Below are positions 1 through 7,935 of a stretch of DNA of 64,000 bases, piece by piece; within the stretch, counting starts at the first letter, position 1, and every line of letters begins with the position of its first letter. The translations under genes and the position numbers were made by a program. Where the stretch lies: the NCBI RefSeq assembly GCF_902153245.2, contig NZ_CABFWF030000014.1:389189-453188 (forward strand), written 5' to 3'. The notes under the pieces were generated by a model, which saw only the letters and a program-made list of their open reading frames with translations, was not told the DNA's origin and searched no databases. Source of the DNA: Pseudorhizobium endolithicum (GTDB lineage: Bacteria > Pseudomonadota > Alphaproteobacteria > Rhizobiales > Rhizobiaceae).

Positions 1-7
1 CCCGAAC

Positions 8-1315
8 TCACAGCAGCCATTGCGGAAGGCCGAGGATGAACCAGGGGAAGGCAATGATCAATGCGACCACGACCAGATCGGCGAAGAGGAAGGGAACGAT
101 GCCGCGGAAGACCTGGACGACGGTGACGTAGCGGGACGCGACGTTCTTGATGACGAAGACGTTGAGGCCGACCGGCGGCGTAATCATGCCGATCTCCAGC
201 ATCTTGACGACGAAGACGCCGAACCAGACGAGGCTGATGCCTTCCGCCTTCAACACCGGCAGCAAGACGGGCAGGGTGATCAGCATCGCGCCGAACGGCT
301 CCATGAACATCCCAAGGATGAGGTAGATGACGACGATGATCGTCATCAGTTCCGCGTAGCCGAGGTCGGAGCTCGCGACGAATGAGCCGATGAAGCCGGA
401 GAGGCCGGTGATGCCCAGGAACCGGGTAAACATGGAGGCGCCGATGCCGATGATGAAGAGCGAGGCGCAGGTCGTCAGCGTCTCCAGAAGGGAGACGCGG
501 ATCACCGGCAAGGTCAGCCTGCCGGTGATCGCCGAGAGCATGATCGCGCCGCCTGCGCCTACGGCTCCCGCTTCGGTTGCCGTGAAGTATCCGGAAAACA
601 GCCCGCCGAAAACCAGGAAAACAAGGATGGCGACGGGCCATATCCTGAGGATGGCGGACAAGCCGCCGGCATCCGCAAATCCGGCGGCGAGCCGGCGCGG
701 CACGATATCCGGCCGCAGCCACCAGAATACCATCACCACCGCGCAATAGGACAGGGCGGTCAGGAGGCCGACACCGATCCCGCCCACGAAGACCTGGGTG
801 ATGGATGTCTCGGCGAAGACACCGTAGACGATCATCAGGATCGACGGCGGAATGAGCGCACCGATGGTACCCCCTGCGGCGATCGATCCTGCCGCGAAGC
901 TCGGCCGATAACCGGCCGCCACCATTTCCGGTATCGCGATCCTTCCCATCGCTGCAGCGCAGGCGATGGAGGAGCCGGATACCGTCGCAAAGCCGGTGCA
1001 GGCGAGGATGGAGGAAATCGCCAGTCCTCCGGGAACGCGCCAGAGCAGAGCCTTGGCCGCCCCGAAAAGACTGCCAGTCAGCCCTGCATGGAAGGCGACG
1101 AAGCCCATCAGCAGGAACATCGGCACGGCGCTCATCGTCCAACTGGCGACGAAGCTGTAGGGCGTGGAGGTGACGATGCCGAGCGCCGGCCTGAAGCCCA
1201 GAAGCGTGGCTATGCCGCCGAAAGAGACGGCGATCATCGCGAGCGCCACCGGAACGCGGAGCAGCAGAAGCAGCAGAAGGATGCCCACGCCGTAGAGGCC
1301 GACCTCGACACTCAT
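8..1315 (-). CDS. dctM: TRAP transporter large permease (DctM type)
   Basis: This 435-residue inner-membrane protein is the ion-coupled translocation subunit of a TRAP uptake system. It is almost entirely hydrophobic, with about eleven to twelve predicted membrane segments, and its length is typical of DctM. Glycine/proline-rich loops such as GGTIGALIPPS and the C-terminal stretch with EIGMITPPVGLNVFV are family hallmarks. Its ATG overlaps the stop of the small permease gene (ATGA), so the two are probably translationally coupled. It is the last gene of the minus-strand operon that begins with the crotonase gene. A hydroxycinnamate or related aromatic acid as substrate is inferred from the neighbours only. 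Confidence 0.93.
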   Translation of the reverse strand: MSVEVGLYGVGILLLLLLLRVPVALAMIAVSFGGIATLLGFRPALGIVTSTPYSFVASWTMSAVPMFLLMGFVAFHAGLTGSLFGAAKALLWRVPGGLAISSILACTGFATVSGSSIACAAAMGRIAIPEMVAAGYRPSFAAGSIAAGGTIGALIPPSILMIVYGVFAETSITQVFVGGIGVGLLTALSYCAVVMVFWWLRPDIVPRRLAAGFADAGGLSAILRIWPVAILVFLVFGGLFSGYFTATEAGAVGAGGAIMLSAITGRLTLPVIRVSLLETLTTCASLFIIGIGASMFTRFLGITGLSGFIGSFVASSDLGYAELMTIIVVIYLILGMFMEPFGAMLITLPVLLPVLKAEGISLVWFGVFVVKMLEIGMITPPVGLNVFVIKNVASRYVTVVQVFRGIVPFLFADLVVVALIIAFPWFILGLPQWLL

Positions 1316-1827
1316 GCTTCGGTCTCCTCACCGTCGCGGCGGTTTCCGGCAATCAGATCCAGCAGGCGGATCACCATGACGACGGCGGCAAGCGCAAATC
1401 CGGCCGGGGGCAGGAAATAGCCGGGCCATGTGATGATCTTCGTCTGCAGAGCGACTACGAACGTGCCGGTCTCATAGTTCTTGACCGCGGTGAGCCAGCT
1501 TGCATGGGCCATGACCGCATAGGCGGCGACCGCGAAGATGGCGATCGACATGTCAGAGAGTTGCCGCCAGCGCGGTGTGAGGAGAAACTCGATCAGTTCC
1601 ACGGAGATCATGGCGTTCCTTCGCTCGACCCAGGCGAGCGGCAGGAAGGCGACGAGGACCATGTAGTAGTAGGATACGATCTCTACCGTAGCAGGCAGGG
1701 AAGCGCCTGTGAGCGTGCGCGACAGGACGTCCGCGCAGACATGGACCATCATTGCGAGAACGCCGACGGCACCCAGAAAGGCGAGCGCCTGGGAGAGCTT
1801 GTCGGCGAGACGGGAGATGAACGGCAT
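1312..1827 (-). CDS. dctQ: TRAP transporter small permease (DctQ type)
   Basis: This 171-residue membrane protein has four predicted transmembrane segments, the normal size and topology of the DctQ subunit. DctQ pairs with DctM and with the periplasmic binding protein. Internal features include a conserved-looking cytoplasmic loop (LPLAWVERRNAMISVEL) that resembles the E-R-x-A-hydrophobic pattern of DctQ proteins. The gene lies between the binding-protein gene, 65 bases upstream, and dctM, which it overlaps by four bases. The family call is safe; the transported compound is not shown by the sequence. Confidence 0.9.
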   Translation of the reverse strand: MPFISRLADKLSQALAFLGAVGVLAMMVHVCADVLSRTLTGASLPATVEIVSYYYMVLVAFLPLAWVERRNAMISVELIEFLLTPRWRQLSDMSIAIFAVAAYAVMAHASWLTAVKNYETGTFVVALQTKIITWPGYFLPPAGFALAAVVMVIRLLDLIAGNRRDGEETEA

Positions 1828-1892
1828 GACGACTACCAGCGTGGGTGTTCAGGTGGAGGTTGCCTGCGGAGCAGAGCTCCGCAGGTTCGTCG

Positions 1893-3008
1893 CTACATGC
1901 CGTAGGTGGCGAAATCGACCCTGCTCCACACTTCCTCGTCCAGGCGCCGGGCGATGGCTTCAGGATCTCCGCCCGTGTCCTTCACGATGCCCGTCCATTT
2001 TTCAACAAGCTCGGAAAAACGTGCCACGCGCTCGGCGGCATCGGTGAAGCCGAACCGTTCCTGGGCTACCTTCGCCGCGGTCTCCTTGTCCGCCTCGGCA
2101 AAGGCCTCGACGGCCTTTACGAGTTCCGGGTCCGGCTCCACAAACTGGATACCCGCCTTCTCGGCCGCGGCCTTGGCCTCCGCGGCGATCTCGTAGCCCC
2201 ATCTCTGGGTGAAGGTGACATTGGCCTGGTTGGCCGCGGTCGTTAGCTGCTTGCGCTCCTCGGGAGACAGGCTTTCCCATGTCGTGCTGGCAACCGTGAA
2301 GTCCGAAGTCGCGTGATAGGTGCCGAGGGGCACGAAGGTGATGTTCTTGACGAGTTCGACCAGACGGAACGACAACAGGTCGCCGATGGATGCCATCGAG
2401 CCGTCGATGACGCCTTGGGACATGGATTCGAAGGTCTCTCCGACCCCGATATTGGCGGGGACCGCGCCGAAGTGTTCGGCCCATCTGGAGAACGGAGCGC
2501 CACCGCTGCGCAGCCTGAGGCCCTTCACGTCCTCTGCCGTCCGCACCGGCCTGTTCGTTAGAAGAGCGTAGACGTCGGAAGAGCCGGAGCCGAGATAGAT
2601 GACGCCGAACTTCTTCAACTCCTCCTGGCAGCTGTCGCAGGTGACCATGTATTCCGTCATCGCCGCCGCCATGGCGTGCGGCTCGCGCCCGGAAAGGGCG
2701 AGTTCGCCCGCGAGCGACATATTGGGCAGGTCCGCCGGGAAGTAGAGCGGCAACAGGTTGCCGATCTCGACAAGCTGGCTCTGCAGTCCGTCCTTCATCT
2801 GGCCGAGCCCCACGACCTCCGGGCCAAGAATCTGGGCGGTGAGAGCACCCCCGGAGACTTCCGGAAGGAGTTCGGCAAGCTTCGAGTAGAGATGGCTGTG
2901 GGATGGATGGGCCGGCGGCGCGCCGGGGGCAATGCGGAGTTCACGTGCGTCTGCGGCGGTTGCGGCCAATGCCGCGATTCCCGTCATAAATGCTAGCATG
3001 CGTCTCAT
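1893..3008 (-). CDS. dctP: TRAP transporter periplasmic substrate-binding protein (DctP type)
   Basis: This 371-residue protein has an N-terminal signal peptide (about residues 1-22, ending near AADA) followed by a DctP/TAXI-like binding fold. The family pattern around NRPVRTAEDVKGLRLR and the later GETFESMSQGVIDGS segment match the ligand-contact region of TRAP receptors. Two ATGs lie close together. The inner one is chosen because the GGAGG sits eight bases before it, whereas it almost touches the outer ATG. The protein would capture an organic acid in the periplasm and hand it to the DctQM permease. An aromatic acid is inferred from the surrounding CoA-ligase cluster. Confidence 0.9.
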   Translation of the reverse strand: MRRMLAFMTGIAALAATAADARELRIAPGAPPAHPSHSHLYSKLAELLPEVSGGALTAQILGPEVVGLGQMKDGLQSQLVEIGNLLPLYFPADLPNMSLAGELALSGREPHAMAAAMTEYMVTCDSCQEELKKFGVIYLGSGSSDVYALLTNRPVRTAEDVKGLRLRSGGAPFSRWAEHFGAVPANIGVGETFESMSQGVIDGSMASIGDLLSFRLVELVKNITFVPLGTYHATSDFTVASTTWESLSPEERKQLTTAANQANVTFTQRWGYEIAAEAKAAAEKAGIQFVEPDPELVKAVEAFAEADKETAAKVAQERFGFTDAAERVARFSELVEKWTGIVKDTGGDPEAIARRLDEEVWSRVDFATYGM

Positions 3009-3050
3009 GTTCATTTCCTCCCAGTTCAGAACATGTTGCGGATGGCATTT

Positions 3051-3926
3051 CTATAGATTCAGGAGTTTGCGGGCGTTCTCCTTGAGGATCAGCGGGCGAA
3101 CCTCGTTACGGATCTCGATGGTCTCGAAATCCGACAGCCACCTGTCCGGCGTGATGGCGGGCCAGTCGGAGCCGAAGAGCATCTTGTGCTTCAGGATCGT
3201 GTTGGCGTAGCGCACCAGGATCGGCGGAAAGTATTTCGGCGACCAGCCGGACATATCGATAAAGACGTTGGGCTTGTGGGTCGCGACGGAAAGCGCCTCT
3301 TCCTGCCAAGGGAAGGACGGGTGCGCGAGGATGATCGGCATGTCGGGAAAGTCGGCAGCCACATCATCGAGATAGATGGGATTGGAATACTTGAGGCGCA
3401 TGTTCATGCCGCCGGGCATGCCGGCTCCGACCCCAGTCTGGCCCGTGTGGAAGAGCGTGATGGCGCCTTCCTCCGCGATCGCCTCGTACAGGGGGTAGGC
3501 GCTGCGGTCGTTGGGGTAGAACGCCTGCATGGTCGGGTGGAACTTGAAGCCCCTGACGCCGAATTCCCGCACCAGCCGCCGCGCCTCACGGGCTCCCAGC
3601 CTTCCTTTTGCGGGATCGATCGAGGCGAACGGGATCATGATGTCGGAATTCGCGGCAGCGATCTGGGCGACGTCCTCGTTCTCGTAACGCCGGAAACCGG
3701 TCTCGCGCTCGGAATCGACCGGGAAAATGATGCAGCCGATCCGGCGCTCGCGATAGTAGGCCGCGGTTTCCTCCACCGTGGGCAGCATACCCCTGGCACC
3801 GGCCGGATTCCTGAAATAGCGGGCCATGCCGGCCTGGAACTCGTCATAGCCGTCGTCGCGCGGCCCGCAGCAGGGCTCCTCCGCATGCGTGTGGATGTCG
3901 ATGGCGATCAGTTCATCGACGTTCAT
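3051..3926 (-). CDS. Amidohydrolase-2 family hydrolase, candidate 4-hydroxyphenyl-beta-ketoacyl-CoA hydrolase
   Basis: This 291-residue TIM-barrel metal hydrolase has the H-x-H metal site near the N-terminus (DIHTH, His12 and His14). It also has FKFH and LFHTG strands, a LAHPSFPW motif and the C-terminal LFGSDWP aspartate motif. The ATG at 3926 is preceded by GGAGGAGG. It lies between the marR gene, which it overlaps by 14 bases, and dctP. From family knowledge, actinobacterial and alphaproteobacterial hydroxycinnamate clusters carry an amidohydrolase (CouO-like) that hydrolyses the beta-ketoacyl-CoA to a hydroxybenzoate instead of thiolysis. That role fits here because no thiolase gene is present. 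A 2-pyrone-4,6-dicarboxylate (LigI-like) or other lactone hydrolase role is the main alternative. Confidence 0.75.
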   Translation of the reverse strand: MNVDELIAIDIHTHAEEPCCGPRDDGYDEFQAGMARYFRNPAGARGMLPTVEETAAYYRERRIGCIIFPVDSERETGFRRYENEDVAQIAAANSDIMIPFASIDPAKGRLGAREARRLVREFGVRGFKFHPTMQAFYPNDRSAYPLYEAIAEEGAITLFHTGQTGVGAGMPGGMNMRLKYSNPIYLDDVAADFPDMPIILAHPSFPWQEEALSVATHKPNVFIDMSGWSPKYFPPILVRYANTILKHKMLFGSDWPAITPDRWLSDFETIEIRNEVRPLILKENARKLLNL

Positions 3927-4392
3927 CACGCGCCCCCTCCTCCAGCCCGACATACTTCTGCAGAAGGGATATCAGTTGCGACCTTTCGGCCGCGCTGAGC
4001 GACCCGCCGGTGGTTTCCTCATAGCCGAAGAATTCGGGACCGGATGCGGCCACGGCCTTGCGCCCGCTCGCCGTCAGCGTCAGTTCCACCGCCCGGCGGT
4101 CCGAATCCGGCGTGCGGCGCGACACCAGGCCCAGATCCTCGAGCGCCCTGATCAGTTTCGTCATGTGGGCGCGTTTGATCATCAGGCGCTGGCCAAGGAC
4201 GCTCTGCCGGATGCCGGGGTTCCTGTCGATCACCCACAGGACCGAAAATTCGCCAGGCTTCAGCCCCCGCGGCCCATTTTCCGAGAAGAAGTCTTCAAAG
4301 GCCTGGAGCTGTGCCAGGCGCAGCAGGAACCCGAGGGATCCGGCGAGCTTGCCGACATCGACCCTGTCGATGCGCCGGGAGGAAATATCCAT
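3913..4392 (-). CDS. MarR family transcriptional regulator, candidate hydroxycinnamoyl-CoA-responsive repressor
   Basis: This 159-residue winged-helix protein has the MarR core. There is a dimerisation helix, a recognition region around NPGIRQSVLGQRLMIKRAHM, and a wing ending at RTPDSDRRAVELTLT. The ATG at 4392 follows GGAAGG and lies one base from the stop of the upstream crotonase gene. A GTG at 4413 is an alternative start. MarR repressors in coumarate/ferulate clusters (CouR type) bind the CoA thioester and control both transcripts. The perfect-looking inverted repeat at 5247-5281 is the obvious candidate operator. The ligand is inferred. Confidence 0.88.
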   Translation of the reverse strand: MDISSRRIDRVDVGKLAGSLGFLLRLAQLQAFEDFFSENGPRGLKPGEFSVLWVIDRNPGIRQSVLGQRLMIKRAHMTKLIRALEDLGLVSRRTPDSDRRAVELTLTASGRKAVAASGPEFFGYEETTGGSLSAAERSQLISLLQKYVGLEEGARDERR

Positions 4393-4393
4393 C

Positions 4394-5197
4394 TCATCCA
4401 CCTTCCAGGGCACCTGGTGCCCTCACGCGGGCTGCGCGCTTCTCCAGGAATGCGCGCAATCTTTCCTCCGCTTCGGGGCTCGTCGCGGTGAAGGAGGCGA
4501 TGAAGGATTCGACGAACAGGCCGTCTTCCTTCGCCATATCCTGAATCCGCGGCAGCGCGTTGATGACCGCATAGTTGGAAATGGGGGCATTGCTGGCGGT
4601 GATCATGGCCAGTTCATGCGCCTTCGCCCGGGCCGTGCCCGTCTCCACCACGTATTGAACCAGGTTCCACCGCTCGGCCTCCTCGGCGGTGGCGACACGT
4701 CCGGTCAGCATCATGTCGGTCATCCTGGCAGCGCCAGCAAGACGCGCTACCCGGACCGAGCCGCCTCCGCCGACGAAAATCCCGCGCTGCCCTTCCGGCA
4801 AGGCGAAGAAGGCGGAGCGTTCGGCAACCCGCACATGCGTTGCGGCGGCAAGCTCGAGGCCCCCGCCGACCACCGCGCCATGCAGGGCCGATATCCAGGG
4901 AATCGTACCGTGCTCGATCCCGCCGAACACGGCGTGCCAGCGACGCGAGCTGCGGACGCCTTCCATGGGGCTCTTCCTGACATGCTCCGCAAGATCCAGA
5001 CCAGCGCAGAAATGGTCGCCATGACCGTAAAGTACGGCTGCCTTCGCTTCACTTTCGGCACGGGCGACTGCCCCCGCAATCGCTTCTATGAATGCGTCGC
5101 TGATGGCATTGCGCTTTTCCGGTCGGTTCAGCCCGATATGGGCAACGTCCTCCTGAAGCTCGTAGGTCACGAAACTGCTTGCCGCCTGTTCGGCCAT
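4394..5197 (-). CDS. Enoyl-CoA hydratase/isomerase (crotonase) family protein
   Basis: This 267-residue protein has a standard crotonase domain. It shows the CAGLDLAEH stretch, the oxyanion-hole glycine run VVGGGLEL, and the two acidic positions expected of a hydratase (the Glu in GGLEL and the Glu in LPEGQRGIF). It is the first gene of the minus-strand operon, divergent from the CoA-ligase gene. In hydroxycinnamate clusters this enzyme hydrates coumaroyl/feruloyl-CoA to the 3-hydroxyacyl-CoA. In some bacteria a homologue also performs the retro-aldol step to the aldehyde. The linked dehydrogenase and amidohydrolase favour the simple hydratase role, but the sequence alone does not settle it. 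Confidence 0.88.
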   Translation of the reverse strand: MAEQAASSFVTYELQEDVAHIGLNRPEKRNAISDAFIEAIAGAVARAESEAKAAVLYGHGDHFCAGLDLAEHVRKSPMEGVRSSRRWHAVFGGIEHGTIPWISALHGAVVGGGLELAAATHVRVAERSAFFALPEGQRGIFVGGGGSVRVARLAGAARMTDMMLTGRVATAEEAERWNLVQYVVETGTARAKAHELAMITASNAPISNYAVINALPRIQDMAKEDGLFVESFIASFTATSPEAEERLRAFLEKRAARVRAPGALEGG

Positions 5198-5246
5198 TCC
5201 TTCCGAATCTCCATTGCCCGCAGGAGGGACTCCCGCCTTTCTTTTA

Positions 5247-5281
5247 TTTGTTTACGAGGAGATTGTTTCCTTGTAAACAAA
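5247..5281. promoter_or_regulatory. 35-bp inverted repeat, probable MarR operator
   Basis: The divergent intergenic region between the crotonase and ligase genes contains two 14-base arms. The left arm is TTTGTTTACGAGGA and the right arm reads TCCTTGTAAACAAA, with 13 of 14 positions complementary and a 7-base centre. The outer nine bases of each arm are perfect. The site is AT-rich in a GC-rich setting and lies 34 bases before the ligase start. A MarR gene in the adjacent operon makes this the natural binding site. Binding itself is inferred. Confidence 0.65.
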
Positions 5282-5314
5282 AATCGGGAGTATCGATCTC
5301 TGGGAGGAGATGCC

Positions 5315-7171
5315 ATGGCCGCCAAAGCCGTGCGTGATGCGAAGCTGTGGTCGCCTGTGATCAGGTGGGAGACCCGTCCAAGCGGCGAGATCCTGGTGTG
5401 GCGGGAGGACCCGCTTGGTCCCTATCCCGACAAGCTGAACGAGCGGCTTGTCTCCTGGGCGGAGATGGTTCCGGACCGTGTCTGGATGGCGGACCGGGAG
5501 GGGACCGGGGCGTGGCAGACCATCACCTACGGGGCGGCGCTCGATCAGGTTCGGCGCATCGGACAGTTCCTCCTCGATCTCGGGCTTTCGGCAGACCGGC
5601 CGCTCGTCATCCTCTCCGAGAACTCGATCCCTCACGCCTTGCTGGCTTTTGGTGCGCAGCATGTGGGTATTCCGTCGGCTGCGATCGCTCCGGCCTATGC
5701 GCTCAATCCGAGCGGCCTTGCCAAGCTGCAGGACATTGCAGGGCAGATCACGCCGGGGATGGTATTCGCCGAGAACGCCGGGGCGTTCCGCGAGGCGGTG
5801 GATGCCGCCTTTGGTTCAGACATAGCGCTTGCCGGTGTTCGGAACATGCCCGCGGGCCGAGGGGATACCTTCAGCTTCGACGATATCCTGAAGACCGAGC
5901 CGACATCTCTCGTTGATCGGGCATTCGATCAGGTCGGGCCCGACACAGTCGCAAAGTTCCTGTTCACGTCGGGCACCACCGGCTCGCCGAAGGCGGTGAT
6001 CCAGACGCAGCGCATGCTTTGTTCCAATCAGGAGATGGTCGCGGACTGCTACCAGTATTTCCGCGAGGAACCGCCGATCCTTGTCGACTGGGCGCCCTGG
6101 AACCATACCGCGAGCGGCAACAAGTGCTTCAACATCGCGATCTACAACGGCGGGACCTACTATATCGACAGGGGCAAGCCGACGCCGGGGTTGATGGGCC
6201 AGACGATCGCGAACCTGCGCGAGATCTCGCCGACCTGGTACTTCAACGTACCTGCGGGCTTCGAGATGCTTGTCCAGGCCATGGGCGAGGACGAGGGGCT
6301 GCGGGCGAACTTCTTCAAGGACCTGAAGATGCTGATGTATGCCGGTGCCGGCATGGCGCAGCATACCTGGGACGCTCTCCTGGGGTTCTCCGAACAGGCC
6401 ACCGGCCAGCGGGTGCCGCTCTGCACGGGGATCGGTTCGACGGAGACGGCGCCGTTCGCGCTGTTCTGTACGGAACCGCAGGACCGACCCGGCAATGTTG
6501 GCATTCCGGCCCAGGGCGTCACCATGAAGCTCGTTCCCTTTGACGACAGGTACGAACTCCGCCTCAAGGGGCCGAACGTCACGCCCGGCTACTGGCGCAA
6601 CGAGAAGCTCACGGCCGAGGCCTTCGACGAGGAAGGTTTCTACCGCATTGGAGACGCCGTGAAGTTCGCGGAGCCCGGCGATCCCCGCAAGGGCTTCTAT
6701 TTCGACGGGCGGACGGCGGAGAACTTCAAGCTGCAGACAGGCACCTGGGTCAGCGTGGGGGTTCTCAGGGCACAACTGGTGAACCAGTTCGGCGGGCTGG
6801 TGCGGGATGCGGTCATCACCGGCGAGAACCGCAACGAACTCGGCGCGCTGCTCGTGCCGTTCATGCCGGCGCTCCGGGCACTTGTTACGGGCGAGGGCGA
6901 GATGGCGGACGAGGAGATACTGGCTCATCCTTCCGTCAGGGCTGCGATCTCGGAACGACTGGCGGAGCATCAGCGGCAGGCGACAGGTTCGGCGACGCGG
7001 ATCATGCGGGTGATGCTGATGCACGAGCCGCTGCGGTTCGAGAAGGGTGAGGTGACGGACAAGGGTTCGATCAACCAGCGCGCCGTGCTTGCCCATCGTG
7101 CCGACCTCGTCGATGTCCTTCATGGTGACGGGCCTGGCGTAATCCGGATGAAGAAGGAGCTTGCGGCATGA
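5315..7171 (+). CDS. Feruloyl/coumaroyl-CoA synthetase-like AMP-forming ligase
   Basis: This 618-residue member of the AMP-forming acyl-CoA synthetase superfamily has the P-loop-like motif LFTSGTTGSPKAV at about residue 217. It also has the later STETAPF and GFYRIGDAVKF motifs of the adenylation domain. The N-terminal half (KLWSPVIRW, PLGPYPDKL) resembles enzymes annotated as feruloyl-CoA synthase. The reading frame is open further upstream, but the start at 5315 is chosen because GGAGGAG precedes it and the inverted-repeat operator lies just before. It would activate a hydroxycinnamate with ATP and CoA. Its stop overlaps the SDR start (ATGA), so the two are coupled. Confidence 0.88.
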   Translation: MAAKAVRDAKLWSPVIRWETRPSGEILVWREDPLGPYPDKLNERLVSWAEMVPDRVWMADREGTGAWQTITYGAALDQVRRIGQFLLDLGLSADRPLVILSENSIPHALLAFGAQHVGIPSAAIAPAYALNPSGLAKLQDIAGQITPGMVFAENAGAFREAVDAAFGSDIALAGVRNMPAGRGDTFSFDDILKTEPTSLVDRAFDQVGPDTVAKFLFTSGTTGSPKAVIQTQRMLCSNQEMVADCYQYFREEPPILVDWAPWNHTASGNKCFNIAIYNGGTYYIDRGKPTPGLMGQTIANLREISPTWYFNVPAGFEMLVQAMGEDEGLRANFFKDLKMLMYAGAGMAQHTWDALLGFSEQATGQRVPLCTGIGSTETAPFALFCTEPQDRPGNVGIPAQGVTMKLVPFDDRYELRLKGPNVTPGYWRNEKLTAEAFDEEGFYRIGDAVKFAEPGDPRKGFYFDGRTAENFKLQTGTWVSVGVLRAQLVNQFGGLVRDAVITGENRNELGALLVPFMPALRALVTGEGEMADEEILAHPSVRAAISERLAEHQRQATGSATRIMRVMLMHEPLRFEKGEVTDKGSINQRAVLAHRADLVDVLHGDGPGVIRMKKELAA

Positions 7172-7929
7172 AGATCGAAGGATCAAGCGCGATCGTGACG
7201 GGGGGCGGATCCGGCCTCGGAGAGGCGACCGCCCGCCTGCTCGCGCGCCTGGGAGCGGTGGTTCATGTCTTCGACAGAAACGGCGAGGCGGCCGAGAAGA
7301 TCTCGAGCGCCATCGGTGGCGTGGCCGTGACGGGAGACGTCGCCAGCGAAGCGGATGCGAACAAGGCGGTCGAAATCGCAGCGAAGGCGGGTGACGGACT
7401 GCGCATCCTGGTGAATTGCGCCGGCGTCGCGGCCGCGGGCCGAATTCTCGGGCCGGACGGGCCGCTGCCTTTGTCCGAATTCGAGCGGGTGGTCCGCGTC
7501 AACCTCATCGGCACGTTCAACATGATGCGGCTCGCGGCGGAGCGGATGGCGGAAACGGCCGAGCGCGACGACAAGGCACGCGGCGTGATCGTCAACACCG
7601 CTTCGGTCGCCGCCTTCGAGGGACAGGTGGGCCAGGCGGCCTATTCCGCCTCCAAGGGCGGCATCCTGTCGATGGCCTTGCCGGCCGCGCGCGAACTTGC
7701 CCGCTTCGGAATCCGCGTCAATACGGTTGCGCCAGGCATCTTCCTGACGCCGCTGCTGCTCGGGTTGCCGCAAGAGACGCAGGAAAGCCTCGGCGCCTCC
7801 ATTCCCTATCCTCCGCGTCTCGGCGATCCTGCGGAGTTTGCTGATGCAGTCCGGTTCCTGATCGAAAACCAGTACGTGAACGGTGAGGTGATCCGTCTTG
7901 ACGGCGCGATACGGATGCAACCGAAGTAA
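7168..7929 (+). CDS. SDR family NAD(P)-dependent oxidoreductase, candidate 3-hydroxyacyl-CoA dehydrogenase
   Basis: This 253-residue short-chain dehydrogenase has the cofactor motif TGGGSGLGEA near the N-terminus, NCAG near residue 88, and the catalytic Ser plus YSASK tetrad in the middle. The C-terminus is typical of 17-beta-HSD10-like 3-hydroxyacyl-CoA dehydrogenases. The start overlaps the ligase stop by four bases. In this operon it would oxidise the 3-hydroxy-3-arylpropanoyl-CoA made by the crotonase to the beta-ketoacyl-CoA. The SDR class is certain; the substrate is inferred from context. Confidence 0.88.
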   Translation: MKIEGSSAIVTGGGSGLGEATARLLARLGAVVHVFDRNGEAAEKISSAIGGVAVTGDVASEADANKAVEIAAKAGDGLRILVNCAGVAAAGRILGPDGPLPLSEFERVVRVNLIGTFNMMRLAAERMAETAERDDKARGVIVNTASVAAFEGQVGQAAYSASKGGILSMALPAARELARFGIRVNTVAPGIFLTPLLLGLPQETQESLGASIPYPPRLGDPAEFADAVRFLIENQYVNGEVIRLDGAIRMQPK

Positions 7930-7935
7930 CCGGAT

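Noticed and set aside
4058..5314. Upstream extension of the CoA ligase frame
   Set aside because: It overlaps the marR and crotonase genes on the other strand and the inverted-repeat operator. The GGAGGAG before 5315 marks the true start.
5816..7186. Long open frame antisense to the CoA ligase
   Set aside because: It covers the ligase in the opposite strand, reads as a low-complexity basic protein, and the ligase motifs are unambiguous.
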